Below the pieces are notes generated by a model. It had not been told where the DNA came from and ran no database searches. It worked only from the letters and a program-made list of their open reading frames with translations. The position numbers and the translations under genes are program-made. A stretch of DNA of 64,000 nt, from positions 1 through 64,000 of the forward strand of contig QWII01000008.1 of NCBI GenBank assembly GCA_021405325.1. Reading direction: 5' to 3'. This document shows positions 1 to 8,399 of this stretch, one piece after another; the first letter of the stretch is position 1; each line of letters opens with the position of its first letter. This DNA is from Caldilinea sp. CFX5. GTDB taxonomy: Bacteria; Chloroflexota; Anaerolineae; Caldilineales; Caldilineaceae.

Positions 1-1747
1 TGAGCTCGTCGATGCAGCGGGCGAGACGCTGGTCGTGCGGACCGAGCTGCTCGCCGTGCAGCGCGACGCCCCACTGGCCCGCGCCGTCCGGGTAGCTGGC
101 GAAGGCCCGCGTCAGCAGCCAGCCGACCGGCGAGTAGGTGTAATTTTCCAGCACCGTGTTGTTGAGCGCCACGCTGGTGAGCTGGCCCAGCGGGTTGTAG
201 GTCATACGAATCTGCTGGCCGGTGGGGTTGACCAGCCCGGTCAGGCGGTTGAGGCGGTCATAGGCGTAGCTGTAGATGCCGCCGTCGGGGTACTGTGTGG
301 TGTTCAGCCGCCCGGCCAGATCATATGACCATGCGTAAAGGTTGCTTTCGGCGTCGATATAACGAATCGGGCGGCCCTCGGCGTCATAATCAATGCGCTC
401 AGTGGTGACGTAGGGCGTGTTGGAACCTGCAAAATAGTCGCGCTGGACGATGCCCACCAGTTGGCCGCGCTGCGAATAGCGATAATCGCGTTCGCGGATC
501 AGATCGCCTTCCGGGCTGTAGTCTTCGGTAATCAGGAACGGCACTTCCACATCACCCAGCACGCCCGTATAGATATAGTCCGTCATCGAGCCGTCCGGCG
601 CAATGATGGTGAAGCCATCGTCACGATATTCATAAGCGTAGGCCGCGTCGCCGCGCGTTTCCTCGATGAGGCGGCCATAAAAATCGTAGCTGTAGCTGAC
701 CTGATGATCGCCCTGTGCGAGCGTCAATGCGCCCGGTTCGCTGCGGTCGTACAGGCGCTCGAAGTTGCCGCCAGGGGCCGACAGCCCGGTGAGCCGCCCC
801 AGCCGGTCAAAGCTCAGTTGCAGGCTGGCTCCGTCCGGGTCGGTGCGCGAAACAAGCTGACCGAGTTCGTTGTAGGCATAAGCCCAATCCCATGTGTCTG
901 GCCCGTTGATGGCGGTCAGCACGCCGCCCGGCCCATAGCTGAAACCCATCGTCAGCGCGCCGTCGGCCCTGCGCCACTCGGACACATGCCCGCCGAAGTC
1001 ATAGCGCAGCAGATGTCGCCCGCCCTCTGCATCGCGAATCTGCCACAGGCGGTCATAAAGATCAAACAGGTAGCGCGTCTGGCCCAGCAGATCGCTGTTG
1101 ACGCTGAGTTCGCCGATGTTGCCCAGCAGCCAGTCGTAGCGAATCTGGCGGCCAATCGGGTCAGTAATCGTGGCGAGGCGATTACGATTGTCATAGGTAT
1201 AGGTGGTGGTGTAGCCCAGCCCATCGCTGACCGCCTGCACGTTGCCCTGCGGGTCATAGATGAAGGCTGTCACCACGCGGTCAAAATCGCGCCGGGTGGT
1301 CAGTTGCCCGCGCGCGTTATATACATAGCGGGCCTGCTGACCGTCGCGGTTGATGATGGCTGTCACCTGATCGGCGGTGTTGTAGATGTACTCCGCCACC
1401 GGGATTTCATCGCCCCTGTCATCTGCATGATAAACGCGCACCAGCCGCGAACGCTGGTCATATTCATAGCGCGTCAGGCGGTTTTCTTCGCTGCGCCATT
1501 CACGCAGGTTGCCCAGCGAAAAATCAAAGACCGTAAATTGGTCGCCGTATCGCTGGGGAATTTCCTCCCGCATCTGCCGCATCAACCAGGTCTTGCCAGA
1601 TTGCCGGGGCGCCCAGATGGTGAAGTAATGACCGCCCTGGTCAGGGATGCCGACCAACTGCTCCATACAGCGTTCAACAAGCGGTGCCCGATCAACACAG
1701 AAATGATAACGGCAATCAACCGGACCATACGAATGAAAACGGCGCAT
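1..1747 (-). CDS. Chimeric protein: truncated P-loop ATPase N-terminus fused to RHS/YD repeats (3' end outside window)
   Basis: The reading frame is open from the ATG at 1747 to the window edge (over 580 codons). Residues 1-72 match the start of AAA ATPases with PD-(D/E)XK nucleases: MRRFHSYGPVD opening, then Walker A APRQSGKT at residues 46-53. It resembles the start of the gene at 25136. There is no Walker B. From about residue 73 the protein is a run of YD repeats (for example YAYDRLNRLTGLVNPTGQ), typical of RHS proteins that form a shell around a C-terminal toxin. The start has a purine-rich ribosome site (GGGGAGAGG) and a TATAAT box lies at 1793-1798. The toxin tip is beyond the window. 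The join may be a real recombination product, a decayed gene, or an assembly chimera. I am sure of both halves, less sure the fusion is functional. Confidence 0.8.
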   Translation of the reverse strand, partial: MRRFHSYGPVDCRYHFCVDRAPLVERCMEQLVGIPDQGGHYFTIWAPRQSGKTWLMRQMREEIPQRYGDQFTVFDFSLGNLREWRSEENRLTRYEYDQRSRLVRVYHADDRGDEIPVAEYIYNTADQVTAIINRDGQQARYVYNARGQLTTRRDFDRVVTAFIYDPQGNVQAVSDGLGYTTTYTYDNRNRLATITDPIGRQIRYDWLLGNIGELSVNSDLLGQTRYLFDLYDRLWQIRDAEGGRHLLRYDFGGHVSEWRRADGALTMGFSYGPGGVLTAINGPDTWDWAYAYNELGQLVSRTDPDGASLQLSFDRLGRLTGLSAPGGNFERLYDRSEPGALTLAQGDHQVSYSYDFYGRLIEETRGDAAYAYEYRDDGFTIIAPDGSMTDYIYTGVLGDVEVPFLITEDYSPEGDLIRERDYRYSQRGQLVGIVQRDYFAGSNTPYVTTERIDYDAEGRPIRYIDAESNLYAWSYDLAGRLNTTQYPDGGIYSYAYDRLNRLTGLVNPTGQQIRMTYNPLGQLTSVALNNTVLENYTYSPVGWLLTRAFASYPDGAGQWGVALHGEQLGPHDQRLARCIDEL

Positions 1748-1832
1748 ACAACCCTCTCCCCATCAGATACCATCGAACGCGTTGTCACCGTCATTATACT
1801 GCATCGGATGGGGAAAGCGAAGTTGGGAACAG

Positions 1833-3047
1833 CTACACCGCCGCCCCCGCCGCTTGCGCCAACGCCGCCTTGATCCAGTCGAGGGTGGAGAGGCGCATAA
1901 AGCCATAGTTGTAGAAGGTAAAGCCGGCCACCGCCGCCGGGCGACAGGCCGCCAGCTTGGCCTGCGTATCCTCGGCGGAGACAATTTGGGGCGGGATGGC
2001 GCGGATGGCAGGGATCAGGGGCAGATTCGCCGGTGCAAGGGCGCGATAGTCGTCCATCTTGGCCTGCACCTGGTCGGCGGCGACGAAGTAGGGGCAGGGA
2101 TGCAGGGCGTCAATGTAGGGCGCTACCGCCACCGGATCAAAGCCGCTCTCCCAGGTCGAGCCGTCAATGCCCAGGCTCCAGAGCGGGCCAAAGTCGCACG
2201 CTTCCAGCCGGGGGCGGGCGCTGGTCGGCAGTTCGGCGGCCACCTGTTGGAAGAGCGAAGTCACCGTGGCGCGGCGATAGGCATGAAACGCGCCGATCTC
2301 GCCGCCGGCCAACGTTTTGATGTCGCCCCAGCCCAGGTCGGCGCGACCGGCGGCCAGATCACCGGCAAAGAACTTTTCGGCTTCAGTGCGCACAAAGTGT
2401 TCAACGGCGCGCATATCGACGCCGGCCTGTTGCGCCCCGGTTCGGCAAGCGTCACAGAAACAGAAGCTCATCAGCCAGGACATGACCGGCGTAAAGGGGA
2501 CGCCGACCACTTCATGGTGGTAGCCATAGTGGTGAAAGGGCATAAATTCGAGCGATTCCAGCAGAATCGAGTCAAAGCCACGCTGGCCGATGTCGCCGAT
2601 CAAGGCAGCCATATAGGCGCGCACATGGGGGTTCGACGGGCAGAGTTGCGGGAAAAGATGGTCGCCAAAGACAGTGGTCTGGGTACAATCGGGGTAGCGC
2701 ATCCCCAGGCCGGTGTTGTGGAGACAGACTGTCCAGGCGTGCAGACCCATGCCACGTCGCGCCGTCGCTTCCCGCATCTGCTCGACGGTCTTCGCTGCGG
2801 CCAGGTCGTTGACAATCGGCTGCATCTTCAGGTTGGCATAGCGGGTGCGGTCAGGGGTGAAGTAGATCGACGGTTGGGGGTAGTAGACCTTCCGTTTCGG
2901 ATTATGCGGCAGGAAGAACATCCCACTATGATAACTGACGGCCAGGTTGACCCCCTGAATCCCGCCGCGCTCCTGGATATTGTCTAAAACCGTGGGAATG
3001 CCCTCATCAATGACATCCCAGACATATGTCCACATTGCACTGTGCAT
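1833..3047 (-). CDS. Uncharacterised protein, possibly a glycosidase-like barrel
   Basis: This 404-aa soluble protein has no signal peptide. I do not recognise a named family. A CFCxxC motif (SFCFCDACR) follows a stretch rich in His and aromatic residues (LESLEFMPFHHYGYHHE), a pattern I associate with uncharacterised glycoside-hydrolase-like TIM barrels; this is inference. It is the last gene of a minus-strand cluster of binding protein, two permeases, MBL hydrolase and dehydrogenase, so a role in breaking down or sensing the imported sugar is likely. I chose the ATG at 3047 because GGGAGA lies 8 bases upstream; an ATG at 3053 is too close to that site. The frame stays open further upstream to 3191, but that part crosses the 3101-3131 hairpin. 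Confidence 0.7.
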   Translation of the reverse strand: MHSAMWTYVWDVIDEGIPTVLDNIQERGGIQGVNLAVSYHSGMFFLPHNPKRKVYYPQPSIYFTPDRTRYANLKMQPIVNDLAAAKTVEQMREATARRGMGLHAWTVCLHNTGLGMRYPDCTQTTVFGDHLFPQLCPSNPHVRAYMAALIGDIGQRGFDSILLESLEFMPFHHYGYHHEVVGVPFTPVMSWLMSFCFCDACRTGAQQAGVDMRAVEHFVRTEAEKFFAGDLAAGRADLGWGDIKTLAGGEIGAFHAYRRATVTSLFQQVAAELPTSARPRLEACDFGPLWSLGIDGSTWESGFDPVAVAPYIDALHPCPYFVAADQVQAKMDDYRALAPANLPLIPAIRAIPPQIVSAEDTQAKLAACRPAAVAGFTFYNYGFMRLSTLDWIKAALAQAAGAAV

Positions 3048-3100
3048 AAACATTCTCCCGTTGGTTATGGTATCGATGGTCAGAAAAAGATCCATGCCAA

Positions 3101-3131
3101 GAAACCAGGTTTCTGCCAGAAACCTGGTTTC
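3101..3131. repeat. Perfect 14-bp inverted repeat, intergenic hairpin
   Basis: Arms GAAACCAGGTTTCT (3101-3114) and its exact complement (3118-3131) are separated by 3 bases. It sits between the stop of the dehydrogenase gene (3149) and the start of the next gene (3047). The arm is itself nearly palindromic, so half-site hairpins are also possible. Similar AGAAACC..GGTTTCT motifs are, from memory, common intergenic repeats in cyanobacteria and Chloroflexota. There is no T-run, so a simple intrinsic terminator is unlikely. Confidence 0.85.
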
Positions 3132-3148
3132 TCTACCCCGCGTTGCGT

Positions 3149-4159
3149 TTAGACCCCCTCGGCCAGATAGACCACCTTGCCCGTCTGGCATGATTCCTGG
3201 ATGGCAAGCACCAGCCGCAACGCCTCCCGGCCCTCATGGACGCCGACAATGGGTTGCTGGTTGGTATGGATGCAGGTGAGGAAGTGGGTCAGCGAGTTGC
3301 GCAACGCGCCCACCGCCTGTCCCCGTTGCACCGGCCAGTAGGCGACATCGGGGTGATAAAACTTTTGCTCGGTGCAGATGGCAATGCGCTCGTTGACATT
3401 TTCAATAAAGATGCCCCCGCGCTGCCCGACAATATCAAAGCGCGACCCCAGCCCCGGTGCATAGGTGGTCGGCAGTAGCCAACTGGTTTCCAGGTTGCCG
3501 ATGGCGCCGTTGGCAAAGCGCAACAAGACCATATAGCCATCATCGCCGCGGATGCCCTGGTGAACGCCTTTGGCCGCCTCGCCATAGACATGTTTGACCC
3601 GTGAGCCGCTATACCAGCACATGGCGTCCAACTCGTGAATGCCGGTCGAGATCAGAATGTCGGTCCACGGGCCGTAATATTGCGCGCCCAGAACGGTGCC
3701 GATGCGCCGCCCGAACATCGTCATCACCTGGCCGATCTCGCCCTGTTGAATCCGTTCGTAGGCGTCGATATAGGTGGGGTCAAAGCGCAGGGTAAAGTTG
3801 ATCATGCTCTTGACACCGGCCTGCTCAATGGCGGCGATGATGGCGTCCGCCGCGGCCAGGGTCGGCGCAATCGGCTTTTCCAGCAGCAGATGCACCCCGG
3901 CCCGCGCCACCGCCACTGCCGCTGCCGCATGATCAACATCCCGGTTGGCGACCGAGACGACATCCAACTGTTCACTCGCCAACATGGCGTTGTAATCGCT
4001 ATAGGTGCGCACGCCAAAACGCGCACCCATCTCCGCCGCGCGTGCCGGCAACGGTTCGGCCAGGGCGACCAGTTCACAGAGCGGACTTTCGGCATAGACC
4101 TGGGCGTGCATAGCGCCGATGATCCCCACCCCAATCACACCAACTCGCAATTTGTTCAT
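3149..4159 (-). CDS. Gfo/Idh/MocA family NAD(P)-dependent oxidoreductase
   Basis: The 336-aa protein should oxidise or reduce a sugar, inositol or related polyol using NAD(P). It shows an N-terminal Rossmann motif (GVIGVGIIGAMHA), the family EKP motif (LLLEKPIAPT) that contacts the cofactor and substrate, and the catalytic-region His in STGIHELDAMCWYSG. Length is normal for the family. The start is the ATG at 4159, one base after the stop of the MBL hydrolase gene, which indicates translational coupling; an upstream ATG at 4186 would overlap that gene. It belongs to the binding protein-permease-hydrolase cluster, so its substrate is probably the imported sugar or its lactone. The exact substrate cannot be read from sequence. 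Confidence 0.9.
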   Translation of the reverse strand: MNKLRVGVIGVGIIGAMHAQVYAESPLCELVALAEPLPARAAEMGARFGVRTYSDYNAMLASEQLDVVSVANRDVDHAAAAVAVARAGVHLLLEKPIAPTLAAADAIIAAIEQAGVKSMINFTLRFDPTYIDAYERIQQGEIGQVMTMFGRRIGTVLGAQYYGPWTDILISTGIHELDAMCWYSGSRVKHVYGEAAKGVHQGIRGDDGYMVLLRFANGAIGNLETSWLLPTTYAPGLGSRFDIVGQRGGIFIENVNERIAICTEQKFYHPDVAYWPVQRGQAVGALRNSLTHFLTCIHTNQQPIVGVHEGREALRLVLAIQESCQTGKVVYLAEGV

Positions 4160-4160
4160 C

Positions 4161-4919
4161 TTACACCGCCCGAAAGATCTGATCATGCCCCGGCACCACC
4201 CACTCCGGTTGCCAGGCGACGACCCGGTCGAGACTGGCGTTCAACTGAGCAACCTGTTCCGGTGAGTACCAGTGGCTGAATTTGCGCAGAAAATATTCAT
4301 CACGCGTCATCGTCAAGTCGCCGACAATGGCAACCCGCCCCTGCTCCGCTTCGACCAGCAGCGAGATGCTGCCGGGCGTATGGCCTTTGGTATGGAGCGC
4401 CCAGACGCCATCGTCCAGCGCCACCAGGCCAGCAGCCTCGTTGATGACCTGCACCTCGCTCATAATGCCGGTAAAGTTGGCTTCGACATATTGGGGCCAG
4501 TAGGTGGCATGGGCGGTTTCCAGTTCGTGTTCGCCCAGCACCAGCGGTTTGTCGCGCACCACAAAGTTGCTGGCTGTGTGGTCGTGGTGACAGTGGGTGT
4601 TGACCACCAGATCAATGTCACTCGGTTGGAGGTCAAACTCGGCCAGCCGCGCCCGCAACATGCCGTAGAAGCCGACATGGGCTGCGTTGGGATCGACCAG
4701 GATCGTCTTCTTGCCCCGGATCAACGTGCTACTTGACACGGGCAAGAAGCCGAGGTTGCTGTCAAAGAGGGTCGTTTCGCCGGGCCGAATGCCCAGCATC
4801 TCTTCCAGGCCGTCCAACTGGGTGTTGACATCGGCGGTGGAGTAGTAAATCGGTGCGCCCTGGTGCATACTAAAGCGCAGACAAAAGGGCTTGATCAACA
4901 CATCGACACGCGGTTTCAT
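4161..4919 (-). CDS. Metallo-beta-lactamase-fold hydrolase
   Basis: The 252-aa protein carries the metal-binding HxHxDH motif at residues 109-114 (HCHHDH), followed by a further metal ligand region in HTKGHTPGS, a GDLTMTRDEYF segment and VPGHDQ near the C-terminus. The family hydrolyses esters, lactones, thioesters and similar bonds using two metal ions. It lies 7 bases after a permease gene and one base before a Gfo/Idh/MocA gene. A lactonase acting on the product of that dehydrogenase is an attractive guess, but only a guess. The start at 4919 has an AAGGAT site upstream; an internal Met at residue 18 is an alternative. Confidence 0.85.
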   Translation of the reverse strand: MKPRVDVLIKPFCLRFSMHQGAPIYYSTADVNTQLDGLEEMLGIRPGETTLFDSNLGFLPVSSSTLIRGKKTILVDPNAAHVGFYGMLRARLAEFDLQPSDIDLVVNTHCHHDHTASNFVVRDKPLVLGEHELETAHATYWPQYVEANFTGIMSEVQVINEAAGLVALDDGVWALHTKGHTPGSISLLVEAEQGRVAIVGDLTMTRDEYFLRKFSHWYSPEQVAQLNASLDRVVAWQPEWVVPGHDQIFRAV

Positions 4920-4926
4920 GGGTAAT

Positions 4927-5772
4927 TTATCCTTTCACAGCCCCGCCGGTAATGCCCTGTTCAATCCGCCGTTGGAAGATAAAGGTGAGCAGCAAGACCG
5001 GCAGCACGCTGTAGATGCCCGCCACCGCCATGTGACCCAGTTCAATGTCAAAGGTGGAGGTGTAGAGACCAAGCGCCGTGGGCAACACCTTGAGCCGCGA
5101 AGTGAGAATCAGCGGCGTAAAGAACTCATTCCAGGCCAGAATAAAGGTGCTAACCCAGGCGGCCACCAACCCCGGCATCGCCAGCGGCAACATGATGTAC
5201 CGGATGCTCTGGAGCCGCGAACAGCCGTCGATGAGTGCGGCTTCCTCGATCTCCCCCGGCACGCTGTCAAAGAAGTCACGCAAGACCAGGATGGTCAGCG
5301 GCAGACACCAGACAGTGTAGGGAATGATCAGCGCCAGATAGGTGTCGAGCAGCCGCAAGGGGCGCATGATCACAAAGAGCGGGATCAAAAAGAGAATGGC
5401 AGGCAGGAGATAGATCGACAAAAAGGCTGACGAGAGAAAGCGCTTGCCGGGGAAGCGCAAACGGGCAAAGGCATAGGAGGCCAGCGCCGCCAGGAAGACC
5501 GTCAGCAGCGCGGTCGCCGTTGCCACCAGAAAGCTGTTGAGCATCGCCTCGCGGATCGGCACAATGTGATCCGGCGCCAGCACATCCACATAGTTCTGCC
5601 ACTTGACAATGGTCGGCAGCCACTGCATGGGCTTGGCATAGAGATCAATGCGGGCAAAGAGGCTAATGCGCAACAGCGTCAACAGGGGGAAGAGGATGAC
5701 GCCGGCAATGAGCAGCGCCAGGAGATAGAGCAAGAGCGTGTTGGCACGCCGTTGCCAGCGATAACGACTCAT
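4927..5772 (-). CDS. Carbohydrate ABC transporter permease, MalG type
   Basis: This 281-aa inner-membrane protein has about six hydrophobic segments and the cytoplasmic EAA loop (EIEEAALIDGCSRLQSIRYI, then LPLAMPG) that docks on the ATPase. It ends in GGAVKG, the usual MalG-type tail. Its start overlaps the stop of the partner permease by ATGA, so the two are translationally coupled. No ATPase gene is in this operon; the complex probably uses a shared MalK/MsmX-type ATPase encoded elsewhere. Confidence 0.93.
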   Translation of the reverse strand: MSRYRWQRRANTLLLYLLALLIAGVILFPLLTLLRISLFARIDLYAKPMQWLPTIVKWQNYVDVLAPDHIVPIREAMLNSFLVATATALLTVFLAALASYAFARLRFPGKRFLSSAFLSIYLLPAILFLIPLFVIMRPLRLLDTYLALIIPYTVWCLPLTILVLRDFFDSVPGEIEEAALIDGCSRLQSIRYIMLPLAMPGLVAAWVSTFILAWNEFFTPLILTSRLKVLPTALGLYTSTFDIELGHMAVAGIYSVLPVLLLTFIFQRRIEQGITGGAVKG

Positions 5773-6692
5773 GGTACTTCCGTCCGTCGATTCAAGCTAT
5801 AGTAGAGAAAAACGACCACCACCGTCAGGAAGGTGAGAATGTAGGCCAGGGCCGCGCCATAGCCAAACTTGAGAAACTCAAAGGCCTGGCGGTAGACCCA
5901 GAGATTCATCACCATCGTCGCGTTGGAGGGGCCGCCCTGGGTCAAGGCCCAGATTTCATCAAAGCTCTTGGTGAGCCAGATGATCTGCAAGGTGGTGACA
6001 CTGAGCATCACCGGCCAGAGGTTGGGCAAGGTGATAAAGCGGAAGCGACGCCAACTGTTGGCCCCATCGACCTCGGCGCTTTCATACAACTCGCGCCCGA
6101 TGGTCTGCAAACCGGCCAACAGCAGCAGGGTCATAAAGGGGATCAGCCGCCAGACAGTCGCCACCACCACCACCAAGAGCGCCAGCGGCGGTTCGCCCAG
6201 CCAGAGCAGGTCGCGGTCGATCCAGCCGAATTCACGCAGCAACCCGTTGGCCGTGCCAATATCGGCATGAAAGACCAGTCCCCAGGTGGTGCCATTGACA
6301 ATTGGCGGCACAGCCCACGGCACCAGAATGAGCGCCCGCAACAGTCCCCGCCCATAGAACTCCTGGTTCAAAACCAGCGCCGCCACCAGCGAAAAGAGCA
6401 AGCCGATGGCGATCACCGCCACCGTATAGAGCGCCGTATTCTGGATCGCCTGACGCCAGACCGGGTCGCTAAAGGAGCGGGTATAGTTGTTCAGACTCAG
6501 TTGGCCCAAGCCTTCCGGCCCAAAGACCCGGCTCAGGTTCGGGTCCATGTTGGCCGGTTGAAAGCTGATCAGAAAGGTCACCAACGTCGGCAACACATAG
6601 ACGAGCAGAATCAGCAGCAACGCCGGTAGCAAAAAGATAAACGCCAGCCGCCGCTCCTGGCGCAAGAGGAGATGAGGTTGTAGCTTCCCCAT
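5769..6692 (-). CDS. Carbohydrate ABC transporter permease, MalF type
   Basis: This 307-aa membrane protein has a short cytoplasmic N-terminus, then a hydrophobic helix (LAFIFLLPALLLILLVYVLP) and about six membrane segments. The EAA motif is ELYESAEVDGANSWRRFRFI followed by LPNLWPVML. It pairs with the MalG-type permease whose start overlaps its stop. A 158-bp gap containing a repeat-built hairpin separates it from the upstream binding-protein gene, which may lower permease expression relative to the binding protein. Confidence 0.93.
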   Translation of the reverse strand: MGKLQPHLLLRQERRLAFIFLLPALLLILLVYVLPTLVTFLISFQPANMDPNLSRVFGPEGLGQLSLNNYTRSFSDPVWRQAIQNTALYTVAVIAIGLLFSLVAALVLNQEFYGRGLLRALILVPWAVPPIVNGTTWGLVFHADIGTANGLLREFGWIDRDLLWLGEPPLALLVVVVATVWRLIPFMTLLLLAGLQTIGRELYESAEVDGANSWRRFRFITLPNLWPVMLSVTTLQIIWLTKSFDEIWALTQGGPSNATMVMNLWVYRQAFEFLKFGYGAALAYILTFLTVVVVFLYYSLNRRTEVP

Positions 6693-6703
6693 GAGTTAGA
6701 TTC

Positions 6704-6808
6704 TCGTGATTCGTGATTCGTGAACCGTGATTCGTGAACCGTGACTCGTGCTGCGTGATTCGTACCCTTCGACAAGTTCAGGGCACGAATCACGCAGCAC
6801 GAATCACG
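6704..6808. repeat. Tandem-word hairpin between binding-protein and permease genes
   Basis: The left side repeats words of the form CGTGATTCGTGA several times from 6704. Bases 6740-6767 pair with 6781-6808 at 26 of 28 positions. The tip reads CCCTTCGACAAGTTCAGGG (6765-6783), itself close to palindromic and similar to a CCTTCGACAAGCTCAGG motif that I recall as a widespread intergenic repeat. The same CGTGATTCGTG / CACGAATCACG words recur at 56164-56323, in another transporter operon. The position between binding-protein and permease genes suggests a role in mRNA stability or partial termination. Confidence 0.85.
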
Positions 6809-6850
6809 TTGGTTTGAACAATGGTTTGGACAACGATTTGGGGGAAATGG

Positions 6851-8248
6851 TTAGCCGGCGCGCATGGCCTTGATTCCTTCGACGGCGGCGTCGAGGGCTT
6901 CTTTGGGTTGCTTTTCCAGGCGCAGGGCGGCATGTAGCTCATTGCGCAGGATTTCGTCCCACTGGGTGGCGTCGGGGGTGAAATAGCCCTGGCGTGGATA
7001 GTCGAGGCTCTGGGCAATCACCGGCCCTTCAAACATCTTGGCGGTGATCTCCGGGTCGTTGAGCAGCGATTTGTAGATCGGCGCCCAGCCCGATTCTAAG
7101 CCCTGTTTGCGCATCATCTCTTTGGAGGTGGCATGTTCGAGCCATTGCCACGCCGCGTCGGCGCCGTGGGGAGCATAGGCGGAGATGGCCTGAAACTCGG
7201 TGCCTTCGACAGTGGCGCTGGTTTCGGCAGCAAAGTTGGGGGCAAAGCCATTCTGATCCACAATCTGCGACTGTTCTTTGTCCTGCGCCACATGGGTGAC
7301 AAAGGGCCAGGTGATGATAAAGCCGGTGCGTCCGCCCAGGTAGCCCGGCGTAAAGTCAAAGACCCAGTTATAGGTGAGCGAAGCGGGGTCGATACACTTG
7401 TGGGTGTTGAGCAGATCCACCATCCATTGGAGAGCCGCAACACCCTCTTCCGAGTTCATAGTCGGCTCGCCAAAGGGCTGGTTCTGGCTGAGATCAAAGG
7501 AGTTGCCGCCATACATCTGGATCAACATGTGGAAGGTCAAGCCCACCTGATTGCCCCAGTTGTCGGCATAGCCCCAATATTGCACGCCATCCTTCTCATA
7601 GGTGAGTTCTTTGGCCCACCCGACAAACTCGTCGATGCTGTTTTTGGTGCTGTGCCAGGTGGCCGGCTGCTCCGGGTCAAGCCCTCGTTCACTGAGCAGC
7701 GCCTTGTTCCACTGCAAAATCGGACCGCCCACCTTGTCGGGAATCGCATAGATGCGATCCTTGTAGGTGGCGGCGGCAAAGAGTGAACTGCCGCTGACCA
7801 GATCGTCGGCCTGCGCCCCCAACCCCGCCGCCACCAAATCGGTCAGATCGACCAGCCAGCCGCGGTCGGCCATCTCCTGCACCACCGACGCCCAGAGCGG
7901 CACCGTATCCCACGGCGAACTGCCGGCGCGATGGGCGCTGATGATCTTGTCGCGATGGCTATCGGCCACAACGTCTTCAAATTCCAGTTTGATGCCGGTC
8001 GCCTCGGTAAAGGCGGGGCCTTTGGCGCGCTGAATTTCGCTATCGTGGGAAAAGAGGGCGACATTGAGCAGATCGACGGCGCCGGCCGCCGGCGCTTGGC
8101 CCGGCTGTACCGGCGCACAGCCGGTGAGGTAGCGGGCGCTCGACAGACCCAAACCGGTAAGCGCCGCCAGCTTTAAGAAACGCCGTCGATCCAGGCGCCC
8201 CTGATGCCAGGCGCGCAACACATCGCTAGCCATCTGTTGGTGGTTCAT
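6851..8248 (-). CDS. Extracellular sugar-binding protein (family 1), Tat lipoprotein
   Basis: The 465-aa protein is the substrate-capturing subunit of the ABC importer. Its N-terminus has a twin-arginine signal (DRRRFLKLAALTGLGLSSAR) ending at a lipobox cysteine (YLTGCAP), so it is probably exported folded and lipid-anchored. The mature part has family-1 features such as YAIPDKVGGPILQWNKALL and many Trp and Tyr residues suited to sugar binding. It is the first gene of a minus-strand operon: binding protein, MalF, MalG, MBL hydrolase, dehydrogenase, and the unknown gene at 1833. A promoter is visible at 8322-8350. The ligand is unknown. Confidence 0.93.
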   Translation of the reverse strand: MNHQQMASDVLRAWHQGRLDRRRFLKLAALTGLGLSSARYLTGCAPVQPGQAPAAGAVDLLNVALFSHDSEIQRAKGPAFTEATGIKLEFEDVVADSHRDKIISAHRAGSSPWDTVPLWASVVQEMADRGWLVDLTDLVAAGLGAQADDLVSGSSLFAAATYKDRIYAIPDKVGGPILQWNKALLSERGLDPEQPATWHSTKNSIDEFVGWAKELTYEKDGVQYWGYADNWGNQVGLTFHMLIQMYGGNSFDLSQNQPFGEPTMNSEEGVAALQWMVDLLNTHKCIDPASLTYNWVFDFTPGYLGGRTGFIITWPFVTHVAQDKEQSQIVDQNGFAPNFAAETSATVEGTEFQAISAYAPHGADAAWQWLEHATSKEMMRKQGLESGWAPIYKSLLNDPEITAKMFEGPVIAQSLDYPRQGYFTPDATQWDEILRNELHAALRLEKQPKEALDAAVEGIKAMRAG

Positions 8249-8321
8249 GGGCTATTCATCCTTTGCTGCTGATTGAAATAGTCAGGATTGGTGGTTATTC
8301 GGTGGGATGTCTATCTATAGA

Positions 8322-8350
8322 ATAATACGATAAATTATTAATCTATGCAA
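8322..8350 (-). promoter_or_regulatory. Promoter of the first sugar ABC operon
   Basis: On the minus strand TTGCAT (8350-8345) and TATTAT (8327-8322) are separated by exactly 17 bases, about 75 bases before the binding-protein start. An AT-rich dyad with AATAAT/ATTATT arms (8321-8339) overlaps the -10 region and could be an operator. Confidence 0.5.
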
Positions 8351-8399
8351 CTGCACCACAGACCGCCATTGATCAGCGCATGGCAATACTCGGTCAAGC

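Noticed and set aside
461..1873. A 470-codon open frame on the plus strand
   Set aside because: It is antisense to the clear YD-repeat coding on the minus strand and its translation has no domain sense.
1782..2987. A 401-codon open frame on the plus strand
   Set aside because: It is the complement of the gene at 1833-3047; GC-rich codon bias produces long antisense frames here.
3101..3131. Hairpins as insertion-sequence ends
   Set aside because: No transposase or target-site duplication accompanies them, and the words differ from site to site.
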